Assembly (NCBI RefSeq): GCF_015477605.1
Contig: NZ_JADLQX010000018.1
Span: forward strand, 62,001 to 126,000
Reading direction: 5' to 3'
Length of the DNA: 64,000 bases
DNA from: Nocardia amamiensis
Lineage (GTDB): Bacteria; Actinomycetota; Actinomycetes; Mycobacteriales; Mycobacteriaceae
The translations under genes were made by a program, and so were the position numbers. Below, in pieces: positions 45,730 to 54,605 of the stretch (within the stretch, counting starts at the first letter, position 1; every line of letters begins with the position of its first letter). Under the pieces are notes generated by a model, which worked only from the letters and a program-made list of their open reading frames with translations, had not been told where the DNA came from and made no database searches.

Positions 45730-46410
45730 GTGGCTCTGGTTCTTGGGTCCAGTCCGGGGCAGGCTGGGGCGGTGCTGGTTCGTCGGTTGATCGCGTTGTA
45801 CGTCGGGTTGTGGTTGTACGGGTTCTCGATGGCGGTGATGGTGCGGGCGGGGCTGGGGCTGGATCCGTGGGATGTGTTCCATCAGGGAGTCGCGCGGCAT
45901 GTGCCGATCAGTTTCGGTGCGGTGACGGCGATTACGGGTGTTGTGGTGCTGCTGGCGTGGATTCCGTTGCGGCAGTTGCCCGGGCTCGGCACGGTGAGCA
46001 ATGTCGTGGTGATCGCGCTGTCGGTGGATGCGGGGCTGGCGTGGTTGCCATCGTGGGATTCGCTCATGGTGCGGGTGGGTGCGATGGGTGTCGCTGTGGT
46101 ACTGAACGCGGTGGCGAGTGTCTTGTACATCGGGGCCGGCATGGGTCCGGGACCGCGAGATGGGCTGATGACCGGACTGGTTCGGCGGACCGGTGAATCG
46201 GTGTGGGTGGTGCGCACGGCGATCGAGGTGACGGTGTTGGCGATCGGGTGGGTTCTGGGCGGCAGCGTCGGTATCGGAACTCTGGTGTACGCGTTCGGGA
46301 TCGGACCGCTGATCCACCTGATGATTCCTACGGCGAATCGGTTCTTGCCCGGATTCGCGCCGCCGAAAGCGCATGCTGTCGCCAGCGGGTCCGCCACCTC
46401 GAACGTGTAG
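45730..46410 (+). CDS. YczE/YitT-like membrane protein
   Basis: This protein of about 226 residues has five to six hydrophobic helices. It shows the family motifs GLGLDPWDVFHQGVA and IGAGMGPGPRDGLMTGL, and ends with a basic tail. YczE-like proteins are integral membrane proteins linked in Bacillus to surfactin production, without a known mechanism. Two starts are possible, GTG 45730 or GTG 45772; the second begins just before the first helix. Confidence 0.8.
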   Translation: MALVLGSSPGQAGAVLVRRLIALYVGLWLYGFSMAVMVRAGLGLDPWDVFHQGVARHVPISFGAVTAITGVVVLLAWIPLRQLPGLGTVSNVVVIALSVDAGLAWLPSWDSLMVRVGAMGVAVVLNAVASVLYIGAGMGPGPRDGLMTGLVRRTGESVWVVRTAIEVTVLAIGWVLGGSVGIGTLVYAFGIGPLIHLMIPTANRFLPGFAPPKAHAVASGSATSNV

Positions 46411-46451
46411 CCCGCTCCCCTGCGGGCTGTTGGCGGAGATCGGATATTGAA

Positions 46452-46676
46452 CCCGCTCCAGGATGGCGGGGCCGCGGTGTGATGCCGAGCGCGCTGGAGG
46501 TTGTCACCCGGTGGGCGTTCGAGGCCGGTTTTCCCCGGCTGGAGGTGCTGCATTCGGTGCACGATCTGCCGTCGTGCCGCGGTGAAGGCGGGGTTCGTGG
46601 TGGAGGGGCAAGCGCCGCGCCGCACACGGACGGATGGCATGACATGCGGGTGCATGCCCGGAACCACGGAACATAG
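46452..46676 (+). pseudogene. GNAT acetyltransferase remnant
   Basis: The plus strand encodes the last third of a RimJ/RimL-type GNAT fold: GWRGRGVMPSALEVV and TRWAFEAGFPRLEVLH. A one-base shift leads to AVKAGFVVEGQAPRR, and a second shift back leads to DGWHDMRVHARNHGT and a stop at 46676. The N-terminal two thirds are missing and two compensating frameshifts are present. It fills the gap before the molybdopterin oxidoreductase gene. Confidence 0.65.
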
Positions 46677-46742
46677 AGCCCTGTACGGAAATGGCGGGCC
46701 CGGTTAGCCTGTGGGTGGCGACCCGGCAGAAGGTGAAAATCC

Positions 46743-48956
46743 ATGAGTACTCGCACCATTGCCCGGCAGTGCACGTTGTGCGAGGCGCACTGCGGAATAC
46801 TGGTCACCGTCGAGGGTGACCAGGTGACGCGGATCGAGGGTAACCCGGAGGACGTGCTGTCGAAGGGATACATCTGCCCCAAAGCGACGGCGATGGGCGG
46901 GTTGCATCACGACCCGGATCGGTTGCGTACCCCGGTGCGGCGGGTGGGTTCGTCATTCGAGCCGATCGGTTGGGACGAGGCGTTCCAGGAGATCGGGCGG
47001 CGGCTGCGCGAGGTGCGCCGGGTGCACGGGAGCAGCGCGATCGGTATGTATCTGGGCAACCCGGCGGCGCACAGTTCGTCGGTTCTGTATGCGGTGATGT
47101 TGCGTGCGGCGTTGTTGACGAGGAATTTCTTCTCGGCGTCGTCGATCGATCAGTTCCCGCAGGAGTTCGTGGCTTGGCGGATGTTCGGCTCGAATGTGCT
47201 GATGCCGGTGACCGATATCGATCGGACCGATCGGCTGGTGATTCTGGGGGCGAATCCCGCGGTGTCCAATGGGTCGATCACCACGATGCCGAATGCGAAG
47301 CAGCGGATTCGTGAGGTGCGTCGGCGCGGTGGGAAGGTGGTGGTGATCGACCCGCGGCGGACGGAGACGGCGCGGTTGGCCGATCAGCATGTCGCGGTGT
47401 GCCCTGGTGGTGACGTGTATCTGCTGCTGGCGATGTTGCATGTGCTGGTCGTCGAAGAGTTGTGTGATGAGCGGGCTGTTCGCGCGGTGAGCAATGGCTG
47501 GGAGCAGTTGCGTGCGCTGGTGGTCGAGGCGGAGCCGGAGCGGATGGCGCCGCACGCGGGTGTGGATGCGGAGACGATTCGTGAGCTGGCCCGGGAGCAC
47601 GCGGCGGTGCCGTCGGCGGTGCTGTACGCGCGGATCGGGGTGTGTCAGCAGGTGACGGGGACGCTGACGCATTGGTTGGTGAACACGATCAACGCGGTGA
47701 CGGGCAATCTGGATCGGCCGGGCGGGCAGATGTTCGCGACGCCGCCGATCGACGCTGCGCGGTATGCGAAGTATCTGCCGATGGGGTACGGGGCGTGGAC
47801 GGATCGGTCGGGGACCTACAAGTCGTTCCGTTCGGAGTTGCCGGTGGCGGCGTTGGCGGAGGAGATCCTGACCGAGGGTCCGGGGCGGATCCGGGCGATG
47901 ATCACGTATGCGGGCAATCCGGTGTTGTCGACGCCGCAGCGCGGCCGGTTGGGTGAAGCGCTGGATTCGCTGGATTTCTATGTGGCCGTGGATATGTACG
48001 TGACGGAGACGACGCGGCACGCCGACATCATCTTGCCGCCGATTTCGCCGTTGGAGCGGGAGGACGTCAGCATCTTGTTCCCGTTGTTCAGTGTGCGCAA
48101 CAACCTGCGTTTCGACGCGCGGGTGTTAGAGCCGCCCGCCGACGGGTTGGAGGATTGGCAGATCATGGCGCGGTTGATCACCGAGGTGGTGCGGTTGCCC
48201 GCGCGCCGGTTCACCGGGCGGGTGCTGAACGGGGTGTTCGATCGGATCAGTCCCGTGCGGATAGCCGCGGTCGGAGTGGTGACGGGCCCGTATGGGGTCT
48301 TGAAGCGTGGTCGCAAGGGGTTGACGGTGGGTAAGGCGCGTGCGGCGGCTGGGGGGATCGATCTGGGGCCGCTGCGGCCTCGGCTGCGGTCGTTGATCGG
48401 GACGAAGGATCGGAAGGTCTGTTTGGCGCCGGAGGATTTCGTGGCTGCCGCGCGGGAGGTGCTGGCGGATGCGCGGGCTGGGAAGGCGTTGACCACACCG
48501 GCGGAGGGCTTCGATTTGAAGTTGATCGGCCGCCGTCATCTGCGCAGCAACAATTCGTGGTTGCACAATGTGCCTGCGATGGTGAAAGGGCGGGATCGCT
48601 GTACGGCGCTGATGCATCCGCAGGACGCGGCCGCGCGCGGGTTGGGTGACGGCGAGCGGGTGACGGTGCGTTCGCGGACCGGTTCGATCGTGGTGCCGTT
48701 GGAGGTCAGTGACGACATCCGGGTCGGGACGGTGGCGATTCCGCATGGGTGGGGACATCAGGAGCCGGGAGTCGGTTGGACGGTGGCGGCGTCGCTGCCG
48801 GGGGCGAATGTGAACTTGTTGCATGATCCGGGGGTGACGGACATGTTCTCGGGGGCCGCGGCGGTGAACAACACGTGGGTGGCGGTGACGCGTGCGCCCG
48901 TCGAGCACGGTGATGGTGACCGGGTGAGCGAGCGCGAGCCCGCGCCGAGCGCCTGA
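46743..48956 (+). CDS. molybdopterin (bis-MGD) oxidoreductase, first copy
   Basis: The 737-residue protein of the DMSO reductase superfamily has an N-terminal [4Fe-4S] ligand set Cys10-x2-Cys13-x3-Cys17...Cys45, LGANPAVSNGS and VVIDPRRTETARLADQH for cofactor binding, and a C-terminal MopB-type barrel (HPQDAAARGLGDGERVTVRSRTG). There is no Tat leader, so it is cytoplasmic, and no small subunit is adjacent. It looks like the single-subunit assimilatory or formate-dehydrogenase-like proteins of actinobacteria. A GAAGG site precedes the ATG. Its substrate cannot be named. It is only distantly similar to the second copy at 49510. Confidence 0.9.
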   Translation: MSTRTIARQCTLCEAHCGILVTVEGDQVTRIEGNPEDVLSKGYICPKATAMGGLHHDPDRLRTPVRRVGSSFEPIGWDEAFQEIGRRLREVRRVHGSSAIGMYLGNPAAHSSSVLYAVMLRAALLTRNFFSASSIDQFPQEFVAWRMFGSNVLMPVTDIDRTDRLVILGANPAVSNGSITTMPNAKQRIREVRRRGGKVVVIDPRRTETARLADQHVAVCPGGDVYLLLAMLHVLVVEELCDERAVRAVSNGWEQLRALVVEAEPERMAPHAGVDAETIRELAREHAAVPSAVLYARIGVCQQVTGTLTHWLVNTINAVTGNLDRPGGQMFATPPIDAARYAKYLPMGYGAWTDRSGTYKSFRSELPVAALAEEILTEGPGRIRAMITYAGNPVLSTPQRGRLGEALDSLDFYVAVDMYVTETTRHADIILPPISPLEREDVSILFPLFSVRNNLRFDARVLEPPADGLEDWQIMARLITEVVRLPARRFTGRVLNGVFDRISPVRIAAVGVVTGPYGVLKRGRKGLTVGKARAAAGGIDLGPLRPRLRSLIGTKDRKVCLAPEDFVAAAREVLADARAGKALTTPAEGFDLKLIGRRHLRSNNSWLHNVPAMVKGRDRCTALMHPQDAAARGLGDGERVTVRSRTGSIVVPLEVSDDIRVGTVAIPHGWGHQEPGVGWTVAASLPGANVNLLHDPGVTDMFSGAAAVNNTWVAVTRAPVEHGDGDRVSEREPAPSA

Positions 48957-49000
48957 CGTGGCATGGTGCGGGTCTTGCCGCGGTGCGTGCGCTGTGTGTG

Positions 49001-49387
49001 TCAGCGCGTTCGGACCGTGACCCGGTAGCCGAGGCGCAGTTCCCTGCCGATGTGGGCGGCTCCGCCGAGGTGCAGCCAGCGATGTGTGCCACCGCGTGGG
49101 TCGGGCAGGTATCCCGCTTCGACGTGCGCTACGCCGAATGGGTAGGCGCCGGAGGTCGACGTGGCGACGGCGTTCATCAGGAATGCTTCGGCCCAGACGT
49201 GTGGTTCGGGTGCATCGTCGGAGAGGGCGGCGGCCTCGGGGAGGAAGAAACCGAATGGTTCGGGTGGTGCGCCGGAGGTCTGGACGAGCATGCCGGTGCG
49301 GAACAGGCGCGCGGTTCCGGTGTGCACCAGGCACTCCGGGGTCAACCGCAACGGTGGGGCGGGTTGCAGTTCGAGCTGGAATGCCAT
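49001..49387 (-). CDS. conserved protein of unknown function
   Basis: The 128-residue protein begins AFQLELQPAPPLRLTPECLV and ends in RELRLGYRVTVRTR, with a central FGFFLPEAAALSDDAPEPH. It has no membrane segments, signal or metal motif. It lies 122 bp downstream of the second molybdopterin gene on the same strand and convergent to the first, so it may belong to that operon. No family is recognised. Confidence 0.65.
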   Translation of the reverse strand: MAFQLELQPAPPLRLTPECLVHTGTARLFRTGMLVQTSGAPPEPFGFFLPEAAALSDDAPEPHVWAEAFLMNAVATSTSGAYPFGVAHVEAGYLPDPRGGTHRWLHLGGAAHIGRELRLGYRVTVRTR

Positions 49388-49509
49388 GCGATGACTGTAG
49401 GGCTGCTCGGGTGTGGCAAGTGCTGATCGGGCAGACATGCCGGGTGTGGCCTGCGACTCGGGATCCGCGGCGGGCGCGATCACCGCACACACCGCGTCGC
49501 GATCGGTGG

Positions 49510-51759
49510 TCAGGCGGGTTCGATCCGGGCGGGGACGTGTTTGTGCCAGGGGGTGCCCGCGATGGCGTCGCGCCAGGTGAGGTCGGTGAGTTCGTTGGCT
49601 GCGACGCCGACGCGCTGGGTGCGGTCGCCGGCGGGTAGGTCGAGGCCGAGTCCGTTGGGCAGGGAGGCGTGGCCGGGTTGCATGCGGTCGGTGATTTCGA
49701 CGGCGGCGACGGCGTTGCCGCGGCGGGTGGTGATGCGGGCGCGGTCGCCGGTGGTGAGGCCGAGGCGGGTGGCGTCGTCGGGGTTGAGGCGCAGTGCGCC
49801 TTCGGGGTCGCGGCGGCGCCAGGTGTTGTCGCGGAAGATGGTGTTGGCGGTGAAGGAGCGGCGCTCCCCCGCTGAGAGGACGAACGGGAATTCCGCGCTG
49901 GTGTGGGTGGCGGGTGTGGCGGCGAGTTCGCGTAGGGCGTGCAGGAGTTCCGGGATGGCCAGCGGGATGCGTTTGTCGGGGTGTGGCAGGTAGTCCCAGG
50001 CGTCGGTGTAGTCGTCGATGGTGAAGGTGACTCCGGATCGGCTGGTGAGGATGGCGTCGAACAATGCGTCGGCGTCGCGGTGCCCGGCGCGGCGCATCGC
50101 CGCCGGGTAGACCTTGGCGACGCGTTGGGTCAGCGCCCACAGCACGGCGGCGGAGCGGGCGCCGTCGGGCAGGGTGGGGCCGAGGGTTTCGTAGAGCACG
50201 TAGGGGGCCAGGCCGCCGAGGGATTTGTCGATGGCCAGCAGTGCGGCGAAAGTCCAGGCGTAGGGGCGTCGTCCGAGTCGGGCCGCGGCGCGCAGCAGGC
50301 CGAGTTTGCCGCGGTCGACGGCGCCGAGTTCGCGCAGCAGCCGGGCGTAGATCTCTGGTTCGGGCAGGGTGCCGGGGAGCGGGTCGAGGACCGGGGCGCG
50401 CAGGTGGAAGGTGTTGTGCGGGAATTCGAGGTTGAAGAAGGTGGCTTCCCATTTCTCGAATTGGCTGGCCGCGGGTAGGACGTAGTCGGCGTGCCGGGCG
50501 GTTTCGGTGAGTGCGACGTCGATGACGATGACCAGGTCGAGTGCGTCCAGTGCGTCGCGGAAGGCGGCGGAGTCGGCCAGCGAATGCGCTGGGTTGGCGG
50601 ATTCGATGATCATGGCGCGGAATCGGTCGGGGTGGTCGGTGCGGATCTCTTCGGCGATGCTGTTGCACGGCAGCATGCCGCCGAACAGGGGTGCGCCGGT
50701 GACGGGGCTGCGTTTGATCTGGCGGCTGTAACCGGCCAGTGGCGCCATCCACGAATGGGGTTGCATGCCGCCGGGTTTGGCGAAGTTGCCGGTGAGCAGC
50801 CACAGCAGTTTGTTGAGATAGGAGATGAGGGTGCTGTTGGGGCTTTGCTGGACGCCGAGGTCTTCGTAGGTGGCGACGCTGGTGGCGGTGCCGATGCGGT
50901 GGGCGGTGCTGCGCAGCAGGTGTTCGGGGATGCCGCAGATTTCCGCGTAGGCGGCGACGTCGATGTGGGCGAGGTCGGCGAGGACGGTGCCGGATCCGGT
51001 GGTGTGCTCGGTGAGGAAGGTGTGGTCGGCGAGGTCGTCTTGGACGAGGACGGCGAGCAGGGCGGCCAGGCACCAGGCGTCGGTTCCGGGGCGTACTTGG
51101 AGGTGGATGTCGGCGAGGTCGGCGGTTTCGGTGCGCACCGGGTCGAGGACGATCATGGTGCGGGCGGGATCTTTGGCGATCTGTTGCAGGACGGTGCGGG
51201 CGCGTGGGACGCCGTGTGACTGCCAGGGGTTTTTGCCGAGGAAGATCGAGACTTCGGCGTGTTCGAAGTCGCCGGTGGTGTGTCCGCCGGTGAGGTGGGC
51301 GTCGACCCAGCCTTCGCCGGTCTTCTCCTGGGCGAGGGCGCTGGAGCGGTAGCGGCTGCCGAGGGCGCGGCGCAGGGCGGTGCTGTAGGCGCCGCCGAGG
51401 TGGTTGCCCTGTCCCCCGCCGCCGTAGTAGAAGATCTTGTCGCCGCCGTAGTTGTCCTTGATTTCGGTCAGCCGTGCGGCGACTTCGGAAATGGCGGTGT
51501 CCCAGTCGATTTCGGTGAAGCTGCCGTCGGGTTCGCGGCGCAGTGGGGTGGTGAGCCTGGTTCCGCCGTTCTGGTAGTGGTCCAGCCGCAGCGCTTTGTT
51601 GCAGGTGTAGCCGGCGGAGGCGACGTGGTCTTTGTCGCCGCGGATCTTGGTGAAGCGGCGGTCGTCGAGCTGGATGAGCAGTCCGCAGTTGTTCTCGCAG
51701 AGGATGCAGGCGGTCTTGTGCCATGCTCCGGTGGCCGGCGGTGTGGTGGATGCGGTCAT
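49510..51759 (-). CDS. molybdopterin (bis-MGD) oxidoreductase, second copy
   Basis: The 749-residue protein has a [4Fe-4S] set Cys18-x2-Cys21-x3-Cys25...Cys53, FYYGGGGQGNHLGGAY, IFLGKNPWQSHG, MIVLDPVRTETADLADIH, and a C-terminal barrel domain (LNPDDATRLGLTTGDRARI). There is no Tat leader. The start at 51759 overlaps the enoyl-CoA hydratase stop (ATGA), so the two are translationally coupled, which ties a Mo-dependent redox step to acyl-CoA chemistry. The substrate is unknown. Cluster members of this kind in actinobacteria are annotated only generically. Confidence 0.9.
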   Translation of the reverse strand: MTASTTPPATGAWHKTACILCENNCGLLIQLDDRRFTKIRGDKDHVASAGYTCNKALRLDHYQNGGTRLTTPLRREPDGSFTEIDWDTAISEVAARLTEIKDNYGGDKIFYYGGGGQGNHLGGAYSTALRRALGSRYRSSALAQEKTGEGWVDAHLTGGHTTGDFEHAEVSIFLGKNPWQSHGVPRARTVLQQIAKDPARTMIVLDPVRTETADLADIHLQVRPGTDAWCLAALLAVLVQDDLADHTFLTEHTTGSGTVLADLAHIDVAAYAEICGIPEHLLRSTAHRIGTATSVATYEDLGVQQSPNSTLISYLNKLLWLLTGNFAKPGGMQPHSWMAPLAGYSRQIKRSPVTGAPLFGGMLPCNSIAEEIRTDHPDRFRAMIIESANPAHSLADSAAFRDALDALDLVIVIDVALTETARHADYVLPAASQFEKWEATFFNLEFPHNTFHLRAPVLDPLPGTLPEPEIYARLLRELGAVDRGKLGLLRAAARLGRRPYAWTFAALLAIDKSLGGLAPYVLYETLGPTLPDGARSAAVLWALTQRVAKVYPAAMRRAGHRDADALFDAILTSRSGVTFTIDDYTDAWDYLPHPDKRIPLAIPELLHALRELAATPATHTSAEFPFVLSAGERRSFTANTIFRDNTWRRRDPEGALRLNPDDATRLGLTTGDRARITTRRGNAVAAVEITDRMQPGHASLPNGLGLDLPAGDRTQRVGVAANELTDLTWRDAIAGTPWHKHVPARIEPA

Positions 51760-52727
51760 TTGCTCACTTGGTCTACGCGGGTGCCGTCCAGCCATGGTTT
51801 CGGGTCGGCGAGGAATGGGGTGTCGGCGAGGCGGTCGAGGTCCTCGAAGAAGGCTCTGGTGGTGCGGGCGGCCGCGGCGGTGGTGCCGACGGAGACGAAT
51901 CCGGCCTGTTCGATGTCCAGGCCGCGGGACAGCGACTTGTCGGTGCCGAAGTAGACGGCGCGTTTGAGTTCGGCGATGACGACGGGGTTGCGGGCGGCCA
52001 GGCGGGCCGCGGTCGCCTGGGTTTCGGCGAGGAGTTCGCCGGTGGCGACCACGCGGTGTACCAGCCCGAGGTGCAGGGCTTGCTGCGCGGTGAGGGGTGC
52101 GCCTTCGAGGGTGATCTCGATGGCTTTGGCGGCGCCGAGCAGGCGGGTCAGGCGTTGGGTCGCTCCGCCGCCGGGGATGAGGTTGGCCAGTGTCTCGATC
52201 TGGCCGAGGCGGATGTGGTCGGCGTCGGCGGCGTAGCGCAGGTCGCAGGCGAGGGCGATCTCGTGGCCGCCGCCGAGCGCGGGTCCGTTGATGGCGGCGA
52301 GGTAGGCGACGCCGGAGCGGTTCATGCGTAAGGTGGTGCGTTTCCAGCGGTAGCCCCAGACCAGTCCCGCGCCGAGTCCTCCGCCGCGGCGTTCCACCAG
52401 TGCCGCCGCGCCGGGCAGGCGCAGTGCGGCCGCGGCGGTGCGCAGGAATGGCGCTGCGGCGCGGGCGGGGATGAACGGGTGCGGCAGCTCGATCATGCCG
52501 GTGAGGGCGGCGGGGTCGGCGTGGGTGAGGAAGCGGCCGGGGAGCCCGCCGGTGAGCACGACCGCGCCGATGGTGTCGTCGGTGTCGACCGCGGCGGTGA
52601 GGGTGTCGAGGTCGCGGACGACCGCCGGGGTGACGAAGTTCCACGGTGGCGCCACGACTCGCGCGGTGAGTACCCGCCCGTCTCGTGTGAGTTCGATGGT
52701 CTCGAGGTGCAGGTCGGCGGCGGACAT
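51756..52727 (-). CDS. enoyl-CoA hydratase/isomerase-family protein
   Basis: The 323-residue crotonase-fold protein has AAINGPALGGGHEIALACDLRY (the oxyanion-hole Gly pair), IRLGQIETLANLIPGGGATQ with the position of the catalytic Glu, and an extended N-terminal half containing an Arg/Gly-rich insert (ERRGGGLGAGLVWGYRWKR). It should hydrate or isomerise an acyl-CoA. It is the first gene of the operon with the second molybdopterin enzyme. An operator matching that of the neighbouring tetR gene lies 93 bp upstream. Confidence 0.88.
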   Translation of the reverse strand: MSAADLHLETIELTRDGRVLTARVVAPPWNFVTPAVVRDLDTLTAAVDTDDTIGAVVLTGGLPGRFLTHADPAALTGMIELPHPFIPARAAAPFLRTAAAALRLPGAAALVERRGGGLGAGLVWGYRWKRTTLRMNRSGVAYLAAINGPALGGGHEIALACDLRYAADADHIRLGQIETLANLIPGGGATQRLTRLLGAAKAIEITLEGAPLTAQQALHLGLVHRVVATGELLAETQATAARLAARNPVVIAELKRAVYFGTDKSLSRGLDIEQAGFVSVGTTAAAARTTRAFFEDLDRLADTPFLADPKPWLDGTRVDQVSK

Positions 52728-52819
52728 CGGCGGCTCCTTCGGTGCGCGCGTCAGCGGTCGGAACGCGAGAGTGTGCCCGGGCGAGGGTTATTCGAGGGGT
52801 TGTTCGGCCTGCTACCGAC

Positions 52820-52839
52820 TATGGCATACACCATAATGG
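52820..52839. promoter_or_regulatory. TetR operator upstream of the enoyl-CoA hydratase operon
   Basis: On the minus strand this reads CCATTATGGTGTATGCCATA, identical at 18 of 20 positions to 53513-53532 upstream of the tetR gene. It contains the inverted repeat TATGG-N6-CCATA. It lies about 93 bp upstream of the operon start at 52727. Confidence 0.8.
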
Positions 52840-52896
52840 GTGTGTCAAGAGGCGGGCGGCGGGACTGCGGGTGGCAGACTCCGCGGTTCGCGCCGG

Positions 52897-53508
52897 TCAG
52901 CGGGTGGCGGACACGAGGTCGCGCAACTCGCCGACCGCGTCGTCGAGGGGGGTGATGTCGCGGTGGACGCGGCACAGCGCGATGGCGCCCTCGAACGCGG
53001 CGACGGTCAGGGTGGCCAGGCGGCGTGCGCGGTCGGCGGGCACGCCGTTTCGCTGGAGCATCTCGGTGAGCGCGTGGTGCCAGCGGTGGAAGACCTCTCC
53101 GGCGAGGCGGGCGAACTCCGGTGCGTCGTCGTTGGTTTCGACGGCGACGGCGACGATGGGGCAGCCGGCGCGGAAGTCGCTGTCGAGCAGGGTGCGCCGC
53201 CACATCGCCGCGAACCGGTCCAGGGCGGTGGCGGGGTCGTTGTCGCGGGTGAGGCGTTCGATGAATGCCGACATCAGCTCCCCCGCGGTGCCGATCGCCT
53301 CGGTGATCAGCTCGGTGCGTCCGCCGGGAAAGTGGTGGTACACCGAGCCGCGTGGCGCGCCGGTGGCCGCGAGTACCCGGTCGACGCTGGTGGCGCTGGC
53401 GCCGTGCACGCGCAGCGAGTCGATCGCGCCGTCGATCATCCGCCGCCGCGCGTCCCCCAGCCGGGGGCGTGGGGAACTGTCGCTGCGGGCTCGGCGTGTC
53501 GCTGCCAT
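52897..53508 (-). CDS. TetR-family regulator of the enoyl-CoA hydratase/molybdopterin operon
   Basis: The 203-residue protein has an N-terminal TetR HTH (RVHGASATSVDRVLAATGAPRGSVYHHFPGG) and a C-terminal ligand domain (FRAGCPIVAVAVETNDDAPE) of the YxaF/LmrA-like group. It is followed after 170 bp by the enoyl-CoA hydratase operon on the same strand. A 20-bp palindromic element occurs just upstream of its own start and again upstream of that operon, so autoregulation plus operon control is strongly suggested. Confidence 0.92.
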   Translation of the reverse strand: MAATRRARSDSSPRPRLGDARRRMIDGAIDSLRVHGASATSVDRVLAATGAPRGSVYHHFPGGRTELITEAIGTAGELMSAFIERLTRDNDPATALDRFAAMWRRTLLDSDFRAGCPIVAVAVETNDDAPEFARLAGEVFHRWHHALTEMLQRNGVPADRARRLATLTVAAFEGAIALCRVHRDITPLDDAVGELRDLVSATR

Positions 53509-53512
53509 ACCG

Positions 53513-53533
53513 CCATTATGGCGTCTGCCATAA
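53513..53533. promoter_or_regulatory. TetR operator at its own promoter
   Basis: CCATTATGGCGTCTGCCATA (53513-53532) contains the perfect inverted repeat TTATGGC-GTCT-GCCATAA (53516-53533) and begins 5 bp upstream of the tetR start codon at 53508. It matches the site at 52820-52839 in opposite orientation at 18 of 20 positions. Confidence 0.85.
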
Positions 53534-53574
53534 AGGTCGTCGCGGCCCGGTCCGCGACGACCTGTCCCCCGTGC

Positions 53575-54477
53575 TCAGGAGGTGGGCTTGTCCACCCGGT
53601 TGCCGTGGAATTCCAGCAGGGCCGCGAGGGTCTCCTCGGGTGCTTCCAGTTGGGGGTAGTGGCCGATGCGTGGCAGTTCCACCACGTCGGGGTCGGTGAT
53701 CAGCTGGCGGTAGCGGCGCACCATGTGGCCGCCGGAGACCGGGTCGGCCAGTCCGTCGATGAGCCGGATCGGTACCTCGGTCTGCTGCAGGGCCGCCACC
53801 CAGCGCTGCCGGTGCTTGCGGCGTTCGGCCATGTAGCGGATCAGCTTGTGGCCGTTGCGTTTACCGTGCTTGCTGCACCACAGCAGCCAGAACTGGTGCA
53901 GTTCGGCGTCGGTGGGTTCGGTGTCGGGCCCGAAGACCGCCGACAGGCTGCGGTGGAAGGTGCGCTCGGTGCCGAGCACCCCGACCAGCGGTCCGAGCGG
54001 ACTGGCCAGCAGCCGCTGGACCAGCCGCGCGCGGTGGGTCTCGGGGAACAGGCCGCCGTTGAGCAGGCACACCGATTCCAGCATCAGCGACTCGTCACCG
54101 GCCGCGCGGCGTTCGGCGTGCCGGGCGAGCAGTTCCTGGGCGACGGTGTCGCCGTAGTCGTGGGCGAGCACGTGGAATCGCTGGATGCCCTGGTCGCGCA
54201 GCAGGTTCTCGTGGATGTCGGCTTGGTCGGCGATGCGGTAGTCGTAGTGGCGTGGTTTCGCCGACCACCCGAAGCCGATCATGTCCGGGGCGATGACCCG
54301 CGCGAAGCGTTCGCACAGGCTGGGCCAGATGCGGTGCCAGTCCCAGGACGCGGTGGGGAATCCGTGGATGCACACCAGCGTCCCGTCCGTGCCGCCGCCG
54401 CCGTCGCGCCAGAAGATCTGGTGGCCGCGATGTGTGAGACGTCGTCCGTTCGCCCGCCAGGCTGCGAACTCCTCCAT
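53575..54477 (-). CDS. alpha/beta hydrolase of the MEST-like group (Asp nucleophile)
   Basis: The 300-residue protein has IHGFPTASWDWHRIW, APDMIGFGWSAKP, then AHDYGDTVAQELLARH with Asp107 as nucleophile (epoxide hydrolase/haloalkane dehalogenase type). LLNGGLFPETHR, LSAVFGPDTEPTD and GHYPQLEAPEE with the catalytic His follow. The HDYGD, NGG-FPETHR and HYPQLE motifs match vertebrate mesoderm-specific transcript (MEST) proteins closely. An epoxide or halide substrate is possible but unproven. It has a single start at 54477 and no cap-domain loss. Confidence 0.88.
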   Translation of the reverse strand: MEEFAAWRANGRRLTHRGHQIFWRDGGGGTDGTLVCIHGFPTASWDWHRIWPSLCERFARVIAPDMIGFGWSAKPRHYDYRIADQADIHENLLRDQGIQRFHVLAHDYGDTVAQELLARHAERRAAGDESLMLESVCLLNGGLFPETHRARLVQRLLASPLGPLVGVLGTERTFHRSLSAVFGPDTEPTDAELHQFWLLWCSKHGKRNGHKLIRYMAERRKHRQRWVAALQQTEVPIRLIDGLADPVSGGHMVRRYRQLITDPDVVELPRIGHYPQLEAPEETLAALLEFHGNRVDKPTS

Positions 54478-54605
54478 GTCCTACCTCCTCGTCGCCGACA
54501 AGCATGGCGCGTGCGAGCGCCCTGGCACAGTAATTCGGTCGGTCGCGCACGTGTCATGTACCGCGCGGGCCGTTTGCCGATCGGGCGCTCTGCGAGAATT
54601 CCACC

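Noticed and set aside
49001-51724. Very long minus-strand frame covering the second molybdopterin gene in another register
   Set aside because: Most of it is an Arg/Pro-rich shadow. Only its last 128 codons (from the ATG at 49387) look like a real gene and are listed separately.
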